A stretch of 64,000 nucleotides of DNA from an uncultured Chlorobiota bacterium (GCA_947311255.1 CAMZKL010000032.1:1-64000), one strand, 5' to 3'; positions 8,849 through 18,554 are shown, numbered from the stretch's first letter. Notes: generated by a model from the letters alone, not told the origin. Numbers and translations are program-made.

Positions 8849-11638
8849 ATGAAAAAATATTTATTTTTATTCTTCGGATTGCTTTTAAGCACTTCTTTTT
8901 TTGCACAAAAAAGCACAATATTATTAAGTGAAGACTTCTCTGAAAGCGTTCCTCCCACAGGATGGACTATTGATGATGTAGCTAACAAGTGGTCTCAATC
9001 ATCAAGTTCAAAAGCTGGCGGCATAGCTCCAGAAGCTAAGTTCTCTTGGGTGTCAGGAACACATACTACAAGATTAATATCTCCAGAAATAAACTTAACC
9101 GGACAAAACTCTGTTATTTTTTCTTTCAAACATTTTTTAGATGATTATTCAGGTTCAGGTTATTCAATTGGAGTTTCTACTCGTTCCGGAGGAGGAGCTT
9201 GGACGGATGTTTGGTCTGTAAATCCAACAGGAGACATTGGCCCATTAACCAAAAGCATTGTAATTTCAAACTCAGATGTTGGAGCTTCTGATTTTCAAAT
9301 TTGTGTGTTTTTAAGTGGAAATATGTATAACTTTAACTATTGGTATCTTGATGATTTTACGCTTGCTTTACCTGACAACAATGATGTTGCACTACAATCA
9401 ATTAACACTTCTCCGTATCTTGCTGCCACAAATATTGACATTGAATGTACATATGAAAATCTTGGCATTAATAATATTACATCTTTAGATATAAACTATC
9501 AAATTAATGATGGTGCAGTTATAACAGAAAACATAACTGGAATAAATCTTGCCACAACAGAGACTTTAGACTACACATTTGCAACACAATGGAATGCTAC
9601 ACCCGGAAATTACACATTAAAAGTTTGGACATCAAACATGAATGGTTCAGGAGATGATGATGACACAAGTAATGATATGACAACAGAAACAATAAGCATT
9701 GCAACCCAATCCGTACAAAACACACCTTTATTTGAAGAGTTCACAAGTTCAACTTGTGGTCCTTGTGCCTCGTTCAATGCAAACTCAATGACTCCTTTTA
9801 TGAATAGTCATCCAAACGACATAACAGTTATTAAATATCAAATGAGTTGGCCTAGTCCGGGAGACCCATATTATACAGAAGAAGGCGGAACAAGAAGGGT
9901 ATATTATGGAGTTAGTGCAGTCCCTGACTTGCTTAGCGGAGGAAACAGTACTACAACAAGTTCTTCAGGTTTAAATAATGCTTACAGCACTCTTATGGCA
10001 AAACCTTCTTTTTTTGAAATAGATGCTACTCATCAAATTGATGGTAATAACATTTCAGTTCAAGTAGATATTATGCCATATATTACTGCTAATAATTTTT
10101 CAGTTCATATAGTTGTTATTGAAACCCAAACAACAGGAAATGTTGGCAATAATGGGGAAACTGAATTTAAAAATGTTATGATGAAAATGTTACCTGATGC
10201 AAACGGAACATCGGTTAATTTTTCTTCGGAAGTTAACTCATTTATTAGCGAATCATTTGACCTATCATCTACACATGTTGAGGAAATGAACGACCTCAAA
10301 GTAGTAGTTTTCATTCAAAATAATGTTACAAAAGAAATTTTCCAATCTTCTTATTCAGCTGAAGCAAGTTTACCTGCTCCAAATGTAGCTTTTTCACCTG
10401 AAAACAATGCTACCGACGTTGATTTCAATACTGACATTACACTTTCTTTTAATCAATCAATGAGATTTGTTGATGATTCTGAAATAACAAATGAAAACAT
10501 ATCCAATTTTGTATCAATTTCTGACCCATCAAAAGGAAATGTACCTTTTACAGCAACAATTAATGACAGTAAATCAGTTATTACTTTAAACCCGGATAGC
10601 TTTCTACCAGAAACATCGCTTATAACAATTAGTATCAATGATGCAGAAATAGAAGGTGTAAATAATGTTACCCTAGGAGGAATAACTTCTTCATTTACAA
10701 CAAATCTGCACCCATTAGCTGAGATGAGTTTTAATATATCAAACGGTGATGTAAATGTTGATGTAGATTCTGATATTGTTTTAAGTTTTAATTCTCCTAT
10801 GATAAACATTGACGATTCTGAAATAGTTGATGGAGATATAAACTCATTTATAACATTAACAGACCCTTCAAAAGGAAATATTGCTTATATCGGAACGATA
10901 AATGCTGAAAAAACACAAATAACAATAGCTGCCGACCCGTATCTGCCTGAACTCAGTGCTATAACTGTTACTGTTTTAGATAATATGATTAAAAACATTT
11001 ACGGTAAAACACTGACTTCTAGCTCAATAACATTTAACACCGAAGGATACCCTAATGCAAATGTTACTTTCAATCCTGCTAATGGGGAACAAGGGGTTGA
11101 TGTTTCTACAAACATTCTTTTAACATTTGATGATGCAATAAGAAAAATTAATGATTCTGAAATACTTGATGGAGATATAAGTTCTTTTGTTACTTTAACC
11201 GACCCGTCAAAAGGGAATATTGCTTATACAGGAACAATAAATACAGAAAAAACAATAATTACTATTAACCCTGACGATGATTTAAATGAGCTAACAGATA
11301 TTACTTTAACAATTGCAGGTAATATTATAGAAAATGGATACAATCAAATTCTTAATGAAAATTCTATAACATTTACAACGGGAGAAGTAAACGACATTTC
11401 AGACATTGAATCTATAATCAAAATGTTTCCAAATCCTGCAAATAATATTATAACAATTAGTAATGCACTTGGTTCTTATGTTGAAATATTTGAAATGTCT
11501 GGGAAATTATTATTTACTAAAAAAATTACTTCTACAAATCAACAGATTAATATTTCCAGCATTGATGAAGGAACTTATTTTATTAAAATAAAAAACAATA
11601 ATTATACAATCACTAAAAAAATAGTTGTTATAAAATAA
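8849..11638 (+). CDS. T9SS-exported Omp28-domain protein, paralogue with three Ig-like repeats
   Basis: The 929-residue protein has a signal peptide (YLFLFFGLLLSTSFFAQ). It continues with a MAM-like/choice-of-anchor J domain (about 22-175, LLSEDFSESVPPTGW), a CARDB-like domain (178-290), an Omp28 thioredoxin-fold domain (291-505) with C303-G-P-C306 and a VPDLLSGG loop, three Big_5-type Ig-like repeats (about 508-620, 621-733, 734-846), and a T9SS type A domain starting near MFPNPANN. The Omp28 and Ig regions are highly similar to the preceding gene, while the N-terminal domains differ, so this is a duplication followed by domain exchange. Predicted location is the cell surface. CGPC is the classical thioredoxin active-site sequence. 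Confidence 0.8.
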   Translation: MKKYLFLFFGLLLSTSFFAQKSTILLSEDFSESVPPTGWTIDDVANKWSQSSSSKAGGIAPEAKFSWVSGTHTTRLISPEINLTGQNSVIFSFKHFLDDYSGSGYSIGVSTRSGGGAWTDVWSVNPTGDIGPLTKSIVISNSDVGASDFQICVFLSGNMYNFNYWYLDDFTLALPDNNDVALQSINTSPYLAATNIDIECTYENLGINNITSLDINYQINDGAVITENITGINLATTETLDYTFATQWNATPGNYTLKVWTSNMNGSGDDDDTSNDMTTETISIATQSVQNTPLFEEFTSSTCGPCASFNANSMTPFMNSHPNDITVIKYQMSWPSPGDPYYTEEGGTRRVYYGVSAVPDLLSGGNSTTTSSSGLNNAYSTLMAKPSFFEIDATHQIDGNNISVQVDIMPYITANNFSVHIVVIETQTTGNVGNNGETEFKNVMMKMLPDANGTSVNFSSEVNSFISESFDLSSTHVEEMNDLKVVVFIQNNVTKEIFQSSYSAEASLPAPNVAFSPENNATDVDFNTDITLSFNQSMRFVDDSEITNENISNFVSISDPSKGNVPFTATINDSKSVITLNPDSFLPETSLITISINDAEIEGVNNVTLGGITSSFTTNLHPLAEMSFNISNGDVNVDVDSDIVLSFNSPMINIDDSEIVDGDINSFITLTDPSKGNIAYIGTINAEKTQITIAADPYLPELSAITVTVLDNMIKNIYGKTLTSSSITFNTEGYPNANVTFNPANGEQGVDVSTNILLTFDDAIRKINDSEILDGDISSFVTLTDPSKGNIAYTGTINTEKTIITINPDDDLNELTDITLTIAGNIIENGYNQILNENSITFTTGEVNDISDIESIIKMFPNPANNIITISNALGSYVEIFEMSGKLLFTKKITSTNQQINISSIDEGTYFIKIKNNNYTITKKIVVIK

Positions 11639-11646
11639 ACAAAACA

Positions 11647-11682
11647 AAAAGTTGTTGACCCATTAATAGGTTGACAACTTTT
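11647..11682 (+). terminator. Rho-independent terminator after second Omp28 paralogue
   Basis: AAAAGTTGTTGACC pairs with GGTTGACAACTTTT over an 8-nt loop (CATTAATA), a 14-bp stem with two G-U pairs followed by T-rich sequence. It begins 8 bp after the stop codon. The ORF-track start of the next gene (TTG at 11671) falls inside the 3' arm, which supports using the later ATG at 11710. Confidence 0.75.
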
Positions 11683-11709
11683 ATATTTATTCATTTTAAA
11701 AAAAAATTT

Positions 11710-12417
11710 ATGAAAAAAATAATATTCTTTATAATTGCAATAGTTATTCTAATTTCTTCAGGTTTTGCACAAATTACAATAACAAAACTAGATGGAACCC
11801 CTATTAATGATGGAGACATTATAACATTTAATAATGTTGGGGATGATGCTAACTTAACAACACTTATAACTAATAATGCAGGAACTGCTATCGACTTGAA
11901 TTTAGTTGCAGAAGATATAATAGGAACTAATGGCTCTCAAATGGAATTCTGTTTTAGTAGTTGTTTATGGGGCATTGTTCAAGGAACAATTTATGGTCCC
12001 TTATCTCTTGATGCAGGAGCAACAACAACTGAACTCCAAGTCCATTTTCATAACCACAGTACCGAAAATGATGTTATAACTTATACATTCAGAATTTATG
12101 AAGAAGGGAATTCTTCAAATGTGGTTCATTTTACGTATAAATATGACGTTAACTATGTTGGAATAGATGATATAAAATCTTATGACATTTCCGTTTATCC
12201 AAACCCCACTACAGAATATTTCAAAATTAGACTCCCCGAAGAATTGGAAGGGTCAAATATAACATTAACAAATATTTTGGGAGAAATAATTCTTGAAAAA
12301 GAAATAAATAACTCAAATGAAAAAGTTTATGTTAACAATCTTGCAAAAGGTATTTATTTTTATTCAATAATAAATGCAAACAAATTAATTGAAACTAAAA
12401 AACTAATAATTAAATAA
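11710..12417 (+). CDS. Small T9SS cargo protein with a CxxxC pair
   Basis: The start is the ATG at 11710 (MKKIIFFIIAIVILISSGFAQ, a signal peptide); the longer ORF would start within a terminator hairpin. The 235-residue protein has a single beta-sandwich-like domain of about 120 residues, then YPNPTTEYFKI and a type A T9SS sorting domain to the end. The first domain contains C81-F-S-S-C85, its most distinctive feature. The function is unknown. It stands between the Omp28 paralogues and a TlpA-like thioredoxin, so it may be a substrate or partner of that chemistry, which is inference. Confidence 0.7.
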   Translation: MKKIIFFIIAIVILISSGFAQITITKLDGTPINDGDIITFNNVGDDANLTTLITNNAGTAIDLNLVAEDIIGTNGSQMEFCFSSCLWGIVQGTIYGPLSLDAGATTTELQVHFHNHSTENDVITYTFRIYEEGNSSNVVHFTYKYDVNYVGIDDIKSYDISVYPNPTTEYFKIRLPEELEGSNITLTNILGEIILEKEINNSNEKVYVNNLAKGIYFYSIINANKLIETKKLIIK

Positions 12418-12484
12418 TATTTCCGGAATATATTTTGCAAATATTATATATTGATAAAAAGTATCGATAATAAAATTTAAATTT

Positions 12485-13003
12485 ATGAAACGAATTAGCT
12501 TTATATTATTATTCAGCATTTTTTTTAGCGGAATAGTTTTTTCTCAAGAAACATCAAATAAATTACCTTCTGTTGATATAAAAACATTAACGGGAGAAAC
12601 TTTTAACACTTCTAAAATTTCAAATGACGGTCCAATATTTATCAGTTTTTGGGCAACATGGTGTAAGCCCTGTATTAAGGAGCTTATAGCCATTGATGAA
12701 AACTATGTTGATTGGCAAGAAGAAACAAACCTTAAAGTTTATGCAATATCAATTGATGACACAAAAAGCATGAGTAGAGTTGCCCCATTTGTAAATGGAA
12801 GAGCATGGGAATTTGAAGTCCTTTTAGATGCAAACAGCGATTTTAAAAGAGCAATGAATGTTATTAATGTACCTCATTCATTTATTTTAGACAAAAACGG
12901 AAAAATTGTTTGGCAACATAGTTCTTATTCTCCTGGCGATGAAGAAGAAATTTATGAAATAATTAAAAAACTTGCTGTAGGAGAAGAAATAAAGCACAAA
13001 TAA
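12485..13003 (+). CDS. TlpA/ResA-like periplasmic thiol-disulfide oxidoreductase
   Basis: The 172-residue protein has a signal peptide (MKRISFILLFSIFFSGIVFSQ) and one AhpC/TSA-Redoxin type thioredoxin domain. The active site reads FWATWCKPCIKE with C60 and C63, and the cis-Pro region is NVPHSFILDKNGKIVWQHSSY. Such proteins reduce or oxidise envelope thiols. No lipobox is visible, so it is probably soluble in the periplasm. It lies between a T9SS cargo and a DUF6029-like barrel, and a terminator follows its stop. Confidence 0.88.
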   Translation: MKRISFILLFSIFFSGIVFSQETSNKLPSVDIKTLTGETFNTSKISNDGPIFISFWATWCKPCIKELIAIDENYVDWQEETNLKVYAISIDDTKSMSRVAPFVNGRAWEFEVLLDANSDFKRAMNVINVPHSFILDKNGKIVWQHSSYSPGDEEEIYEIIKKLAVGEEIKHK

Positions 13004-13016
13004 AATTTATAAAATT

Positions 13017-13039
13017 AAGCCGACTTTTCCGGCTTTTTT
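13017..13039 (+). terminator. Rho-independent terminator after tlpA-like gene
   Basis: AAGCCG pairs with CGGCTT over a 7-nt loop and is followed by a run of six T. It starts 13 bp after the stop codon of the thioredoxin gene. The stem is short but GC-rich for this genome. Confidence 0.7.
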
Positions 13040-13064
13040 CTTTTAACTTTTGACATTTATAATT

Positions 13065-14753
13065 ATGACAAAAAAAATCATAATATTTTTATTATACCTT
13101 TCTCCAATAATTTCATTTGCACAAGAGGAAGGAAAAAAAAATTACGGACAAATCCACGGTAATTTTGAAACAATTATTCAAACATATCAAATTGATACAA
13201 TAATTGGTGTAGATAGTGCTGATGTACCAAATGAAAAAGCCCTTTCAAATTCATATTTGAATTTAACATATACAAAAGGAAAGTTTTCTGCCGGAATCCG
13301 TTATGAGGTTTATATGAACACTCTCGAAGGATACGATAAAAGATATAACGGACATGGAATAGCAAACAGATACGCATCTTATACTTCTAATGAACTTGAA
13401 ATAACTGTAGGTAATTTTTATGAGCAATTCGGAAACGGACTTATTCTTAGAACATACGAAGAAAAAACTCTTGGCATTGATAATTCTTTGGATGGCATTA
13501 GATTGAAATATAAACCAATTAAAGGAATTAAACTTACAGGACTCATAGGAAAACAACGATTATATTGGACACATGGCCCTGGTATTATTAGAGGAATTGA
13601 TGGAGAGATTTCTTTTAATGAAACATTCAAAAAACTGGAAAATAGTAAAACACGTTTTTTAATAGGTGGGAGTTTTGTAAGTAAATATCAAAAAGCTGAA
13701 AGCCCAAAATATAATTACCCTGAAAATGTTGGAACTTTTGCCGGAAGATTTAATCTTTCAAGAAATAGCTTTATTTTATCAACAGAATATGCTTACAAAA
13801 TAAATGACCCATCTTCTGATAATGCAACATTATATAATTATCCAATTTTTAAATCAGGAAATGCCCTTTTTATAAATGCATCTTGGTCTAAAAAAGGTAT
13901 TGGAATTTTACTCTCAGCATTACGCCTAGACAATATGAGTTTTAGGTCTGACAGAAACGCATCAATAAATGACCTGAGCATCAACTATTTACCTGCCATT
14001 GCTAAAACCCACACATACTCATTTCCTGCCATGTATCCATTCTCCACTCAACCAAACGGACAAATTGGATTCAATGCAGAAATATTTTATACTTTTAAAA
14101 GAAAAAGTTTGCTTGGCGGAAAATACGGAACTACAGTTAACTTAAATTTCTCTCAAGTTAATTCAATAAAAATAGAAAAAATTAAATATAATGAAGTAGA
14201 TACTTTAGCACATTACAACGGATACACAACCGACTTGTTTGGTGTTGGAAAAGAACTATATTTTAGAGATTTTAATATTGAATTACACAAAAAAGTTCAT
14301 AAAAAGTTTAAATTCTCTCTAATTTATATGTATGAAGATTACAATAAAAAAATTATTCAAGGAAAAGACAGTACACTTCATGCTGACATAGGAGTTCTCG
14401 ATTTTACCTATAAAATTAGCTCTAAACATGCCATAAGAATTGAAACTCAAATTCTTTCTGTAAACAAAAATGGAAGTGGAGAAAAAAATGATTATGGAGA
14501 TTGGTACACCGGAATGTTAGAATATACATTCTCTCCTCATTGGTTTATTGCAGTTACAGACCAATACAACACAGGAAATACTCATCATAACAGTGCACAC
14601 TATTACAACTTTTCTGCTGGGTATGTTAAAGGTGCAAATAGAATTCAAGTTGGTTATGGAAGACAAAGAGAAGGAATCGTTTGTGTTGGAGGTGTTTGCA
14701 GATTTGTACCTGCTGCCAGTGGTTTCAATTTCACATTAACAAGTTCATTCTAA
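13065..14753 (+). CDS. Outer-membrane protein, DUF6029-like
   Basis: The start is the ATG at 13065 (MTKKIIIFLLYLSPIISFAQ); the ORF-track TTG start adds five residues. The mature protein of about 540 residues consists of alternating beta strands with aromatic girdles (YGQIHGNFETIIQTY, FEQFGNGLILRTYEEK) and ends in FNFTLTSSF with a C-terminal Phe, as expected for a barrel. It resembles the DUF6029 family of Bacteroidota. It is followed 28 bp later by an Omp28 lipoprotein gene, probably in one transcript. The function is unknown. A VCVGGVCRF segment near the C-terminus holds two cysteines, unusual for a barrel strand. Confidence 0.65.
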   Translation: MTKKIIIFLLYLSPIISFAQEEGKKNYGQIHGNFETIIQTYQIDTIIGVDSADVPNEKALSNSYLNLTYTKGKFSAGIRYEVYMNTLEGYDKRYNGHGIANRYASYTSNELEITVGNFYEQFGNGLILRTYEEKTLGIDNSLDGIRLKYKPIKGIKLTGLIGKQRLYWTHGPGIIRGIDGEISFNETFKKLENSKTRFLIGGSFVSKYQKAESPKYNYPENVGTFAGRFNLSRNSFILSTEYAYKINDPSSDNATLYNYPIFKSGNALFINASWSKKGIGILLSALRLDNMSFRSDRNASINDLSINYLPAIAKTHTYSFPAMYPFSTQPNGQIGFNAEIFYTFKRKSLLGGKYGTTVNLNFSQVNSIKIEKIKYNEVDTLAHYNGYTTDLFGVGKELYFRDFNIELHKKVHKKFKFSLIYMYEDYNKKIIQGKDSTLHADIGVLDFTYKISSKHAIRIETQILSVNKNGSGEKNDYGDWYTGMLEYTFSPHWFIAVTDQYNTGNTHHNSAHYYNFSAGYVKGANRIQVGYGRQREGIVCVGGVCRFVPAASGFNFTLTSSF

Positions 14754-14781
14754 GTTTTATTATTATTTTAAATTAAAAAAA

Positions 14782-15624
14782 ATGAAAGTCTTTAAAATAT
14801 TATCAATTCTGTTCATAGCTTTTTTATTTACTTGTAACAAAATTGATATTCCTCTAAAAAAACAAAACAATACATGTGGAATTGATACAGACACTACCCA
14901 TATAAGAAAAATTTTAGTTGCAGATTATACTGGTCATAAGTGTGTAAATTGTCCGCAAGCAGCTGAAATTTTACATGAAATAAAAAATAAATATTGCGAC
15001 CATGTTATTCCAATTGCAATTCATGTAAGTAATTTTGCAAGTCCTTCAAACGAACCATTTGATAATGATTACAGAACACTTGCCGGAACAGAGCTAGATG
15101 ATTTTTTTAAAGTTTCTAATCAGGGGTTGCCTAATGGTCTTATAAACAGAAAAAATTATGGTACAAATTCAAGCCCTTCATACATAGTTAGTAAAGACAA
15201 TTGGGAAACAAAAGTTAATTTAATATTTAATATCCCACCAGATGTTGATATTTCAATTCAGAGTTCATATGATGAAAATACAAATAAAGTAACGGCAACA
15301 ATATCAGCAGAGTTTTTATATGATATTGATTATAATTTAAACATTGGTCTATATGTTACAGAAGACAGTATAATAAGTGCTCAAATGTCACTACACGGGA
15401 TTATTGAAAATTATATTCATAGGCATATGTTAAGGAAAAGCATTTCAGGAGCATTTGGAGAAAATTTTGTTTCTAATGCATCTGAGGGTGATATTATTAA
15501 CAAATCATATACTTTCCATGTAAATGAAGAATGGGACATTAACCATTGTGAACTTGTTGCATTTATTAGTAATAGAGAAACTAAAGAAATAATTCAAGCC
15601 GAATCTGAACATATAATTCATTAA
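14782..15624 (+). CDS. Omp28-related lipoprotein with CxxC
   Basis: The 280-residue protein has a lipoprotein signal peptide ending FLFTC (C18). An Omp28-related thioredoxin-like domain follows, with HKC54-V-N-C57PQAAE near the start and GLPNGLINR in the place of the cis-Pro loop, then a beta-rich half. It lacks Ig repeats and a T9SS domain, so it is a membrane-anchored relative of the two large surface proteins upstream. It closes the cluster that includes TlpA and the DUF6029-like barrel. Confidence 0.8.
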   Translation: MKVFKILSILFIAFLFTCNKIDIPLKKQNNTCGIDTDTTHIRKILVADYTGHKCVNCPQAAEILHEIKNKYCDHVIPIAIHVSNFASPSNEPFDNDYRTLAGTELDDFFKVSNQGLPNGLINRKNYGTNSSPSYIVSKDNWETKVNLIFNIPPDVDISIQSSYDENTNKVTATISAEFLYDIDYNLNIGLYVTEDSIISAQMSLHGIIENYIHRHMLRKSISGAFGENFVSNASEGDIINKSYTFHVNEEWDINHCELVAFISNRETKEIIQAESEHIIH

Positions 15625-15688
15625 AAAACATACATAACTTTTTTATTTTCAATTTTCTCAAAAAAATATTCAAACTAAAAATAATTAC

Positions 15689-15696
15689 TAACTTTG
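15689..15696 (+). promoter_or_regulatory. -7 promoter element (TAACTTTG) for cvpA-like gene
   Basis: TAACTTTG fits the Bacteroidota TAnnTTTG box 22 bp upstream of the cvpA start. It overlaps the ORF-track TTG start (15694), which argues for the ATG at 15718. No clear -33 element is seen. Confidence 0.45.
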
Positions 15697-15717
15697 TTTC
15701 CTAATTATTTTTTCATT

Positions 15718-16215
15718 ATGAATATTCAATTTAGTTTTATAGATGTTTTTATAATAGTTGTATTATTATGGGCAACATACAAAGGAATTAAAAGAGGTCC
15801 TGTTGTTCACGCATTGTCCCTTCTTGTTATTATTGTTGGAATTGCATTGTTTGGATTAATGTCTGAAAGTATTGCTGATTTTATAAGAGACAGAGCAACA
15901 GTTAGACTTGAAAATTTACATCAAATCATTTTTATTATTCTGTTTTCAGCTACAATTTGGCTTTCAAATCTTATTGCCAACAAAATTGAAGCAGCTGGAA
16001 CAAACACCAAAGGTTTTGCAAACATTTCATTAGGAATATTAACTAGTATTATAAAATATATCTTCCTTTTAAGTATCTTTTTACTTTTTTTTGATAAAAT
16101 CGACACTGGTTATGACTTATTAAGTTCAACAGAAAAAAATAAAACAATAATGTATAAACCTATTAAAAATATTGCCCCTTCAACTATAAAAACTATTTCT
16201 TTCTTAAAAGATTAA
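15718..16215 (+). CDS. CvpA family membrane protein
   Basis: The start is the ATG at 15718 (MNIQFSFIDVFIIVVLLWATYKGIKRG), which is typical of CvpA proteins. The 165-residue product has four predicted membrane segments. CvpA proteins were named from colicin V production in E. coli; the molecular role is unsettled, with links to envelope stress tolerance. It precedes tyrS with a separate promoter between them. Confidence 0.8.
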   Translation: MNIQFSFIDVFIIVVLLWATYKGIKRGPVVHALSLLVIIVGIALFGLMSESIADFIRDRATVRLENLHQIIFIILFSATIWLSNLIANKIEAAGTNTKGFANISLGILTSIIKYIFLLSIFLLFFDKIDTGYDLLSSTEKNKTIMYKPIKNIAPSTIKTISFLKD

Positions 16216-16258
16216 ATATAAAATTTCATTTGTCCCTTTTCTGATTAAGGATATTATT

Positions 16259-16266
16259 TACCTTTG
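16259..16266 (+). promoter_or_regulatory. -7 promoter element (TACCTTTG) for tyrS
   Basis: TACCTTTG lies 16 bp upstream of the tyrS ATG and matches the TAnnTTTG consensus. The leader would be very short. A TTTG at 16229-16232 is 26 bp away, longer than the usual spacing. Confidence 0.45.
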
Positions 16267-16282
16267 CAAAAAAAATATCTAA

Positions 16283-17581
16283 ATGAACTTTGTTGAAGAA
16301 ATTACAAAAAGAGGTATGCTTCATAACATCATGCCTGGCACCGAAGAAATGCTAAAAGACGGACAAGTATCAGCCTATGTTGGTATTGACCCCACAGCAG
16401 ACTCACTTCATATCGGCCACCTGGTAAGTGTTATGCTATTAAAACATTTCCAATTGGCAGGACATAAACCAATTGCTCTTATAGGTGGAGCAACAGGAAT
16501 GATTGGAGATCCTTCGGGGAAATCACAAGAAAGAAACTTATTAGACCTGAAAACTCTAAGACACAATCAAGAAGCAATAAAAAAACAATTAAGTAAATTT
16601 TTAAATTTCTCTAATGAAATTGAAAATAATGCAATTCTTGTAAACAATTATGACTGGATGAGTAAGTTCAGTTTTTTGGATTTTATTAGAGACGTTGGAA
16701 AACATATTTCTGTAAATTACATGATTGCAAAAGATTCTGTTAAAAAACGAATGCTTGGTTCAGAAGATAAAGATGCAGAAGGATTATCATTTACAGAGTT
16801 TAGTTACCAATTAGTACAAGGATATGATTTCTTACATCTATACAAAGAACATAATTGCAAATTACAAATGGGCGGTTCAGATCAATGGGGAAATATTACC
16901 ACAGGAACTGAGCTTATTAGAAGAATTCAACAAGGCAAAGCTTATGCTCTTACAAGTCCATTAATTACAAAAGCAGATGGCGGAAAATTTGGAAAAACTG
17001 AAAGTGGAAACATATGGTTGGATCCAAAAAAAACTTCGCCATATGAGTTTTACCAATTTTGGATTAACACTTCTGATGAAGATGCTGAAAAGTATTTAAA
17101 AATATTTACCGTTATTGACACAAATGAAATTAAGGACATAATAAAAGAACACAAAGAAGCACCTTATGCAAGAATATTACAAAACAAACTTGCAGAAGAA
17201 ATAACAGTTATGGTTCATAGCAAGAAAGATTTAGATACTTCTGTTGCTGCATCTAAAATGTTATTTGGAAAAGGTACGAAAGAGCAACTCGAATCTTTAA
17301 ATGACAATACTTTTAATGCTGTTTTTTCTGGTGTACCAAAATTTAAAATAAATAAAGAAGTTATTTCAAAAGGAATAAATATTTTTGATTTACTTGCAGA
17401 AGAAACTCAAATTTTCAAATCAAAAGCAGAGGTAAGAAGGTTAGTAAAAGATAAAGGTTTGAGCTTAAATATGGAAAAATTCACAAATTCTGATACACTT
17501 ATAACTGACCAATATCTTTTAAACAATAAATACATAGTGATAAGGCAAGGGAAGAAAAAATATTCAATTATTACTACATAG
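16283..17581 (+). CDS. tyrS: Tyrosyl-tRNA synthetase
   Basis: The 432-residue class I synthetase charges tRNA-Tyr. The HIGH motif is at residues 43-46 (LHIGHLVS) and the KMSKS loop appears as [11 protein letters not shown]. The tyrosine-binding elements [12 protein letters not shown] and [11 protein letters not shown] are present. The C-terminal part contains an S4-like RNA-binding domain ([15 protein letters not shown]). Length is normal for bacterial TyrRS. Confidence 0.97.
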   Translation: MNFVEEITKRGMLHNIMPGTEEMLKDGQVSAYVGIDPTADSLHIGHLVSVMLLKHFQLAGHKPIALIGGATGMIGDPSGKSQERNLLDLKTLRHNQEAIKKQLSKFLNFSNEIENNAILVNNYDWMSKFSFLDFIRDVGKHISVNYMIAKDSVKKRMLGSEDKDAEGLSFTEFSYQLVQGYDFLHLYKEHNCKLQMGGSDQWGNITTGTELIRRIQQGKAYALTSPLITKADGGKFGKTESGNIWLDPKKTSPYEFYQFWINTSDEDAEKYLKIFTVIDTNEIKDIIKEHKEAPYARILQNKLAEEITVMVHSKKDLDTSVAASKMLFGKGTKEQLESLNDNTFNAVFSGVPKFKINKEVISKGINIFDLLAEETQIFKSKAEVRRLVKDKGLSLNMEKFTNSDTLITDQYLLNNKYIVIRQGKKKYSIITT

Positions 17582-17609
17582 TTATTAAAGAAACTTAAAA
17601 TAAAAAAAA

Positions 17610-18545
17610 ATGGATTCATTCTGGAATAGTTCAAATATGCTTAGAATATTTATGAAATGGAAATTTCATATTTTAATAATTACATTCTTAGGAATGATTA
17701 TTATTGGAGCTTCAACTTATTTAATAAAACCAAAATACAAGTCGAGTGCTATTGTCTATCCTATTAATTTAAGTCAATATTCCGACGAAGAATATTCTGA
17801 GCAAATGATTCAAATGTTAAACTCTAGAAATATTGCAGATAGTATTATAAAAAAATATAATCTTCCAAAACACTACGAAATTGATACTGCATATAAACAT
17901 TTTAAAACTTTAATATATGGAGAATACAGTGAAAATGTTTCAATTTCAAAAACACAATACGATGCTGTTCAAATTAAAGCACTTGATACAAGTCCGGATA
18001 CAGCAGCTTTAATTGTTAACTCTATAATATATTTCTTCAATTCTAAAGTTAGAGAATTACATAGATCAAAAGAAAAAGAAGCTATGAACATTTACCATAC
18101 TGAGATGAATAAGTGGAAAAATATGGCAGACTCAATAAATCGGGAGATTGAGAAAGTTTCAGAAAGAAATAATAAGTTTTATTCTAATGGTATTCAAAAA
18201 GTATATAACAATAATTTAAAAACCACAAGTCAGAATGCAACTTATAACAAAACAATTAAATCTCAATTGATAACTTTAAACAATAATGGAGGAAAATTAC
18301 TCAATCTAGAAATTGAATATATTGATGCTTTAGATAAATATAATAAAAATAAAGTAAAATACAATATTCATTTAAGAAAGTATTTAAAAGAAATCACATA
18401 TTCAAGTGTAGTTACAAGCCCTTATCCTGCAGATAAAAAATCTTCTCCTAAAAGAATAGTAATAACTTTAATGGGCGGTTTTTCGGTTTTTATTCTCCTA
18501 ATTTTCATAATAGGTTTTATTGAAAATAAAAAGAAAAATATTTAA
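17610..18545 (+). CDS. Wzz-type polysaccharide chain-length/co-polymerase protein
   Basis: The 311-residue protein has a membrane segment near residues 18-38 and another near 289-307. Between them is a periplasmic region with charged and helical stretches (SKEKEAMNIYHTEMNKWKNMADSINREIEKV), as in Wzz/PCP proteins. No C-terminal tyrosine-kinase domain is present. It follows tyrS by 28 bp and is followed within 9 bp by an O-antigen ligase/polymerase-type gene, so the two probably control and attach or polymerise a surface polysaccharide. No glycosyltransferase gene is nearby. Confidence 0.72.
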   Translation: MDSFWNSSNMLRIFMKWKFHILIITFLGMIIIGASTYLIKPKYKSSAIVYPINLSQYSDEEYSEQMIQMLNSRNIADSIIKKYNLPKHYEIDTAYKHFKTLIYGEYSENVSISKTQYDAVQIKALDTSPDTAALIVNSIIYFFNSKVRELHRSKEKEAMNIYHTEMNKWKNMADSINREIEKVSERNNKFYSNGIQKVYNNNLKTTSQNATYNKTIKSQLITLNNNGGKLLNLEIEYIDALDKYNKNKVKYNIHLRKYLKEITYSSVVTSPYPADKKSSPKRIVITLMGGFSVFILLIFIIGFIENKKKNI

Positions 18546-18554
18546 TTTTTTTAA

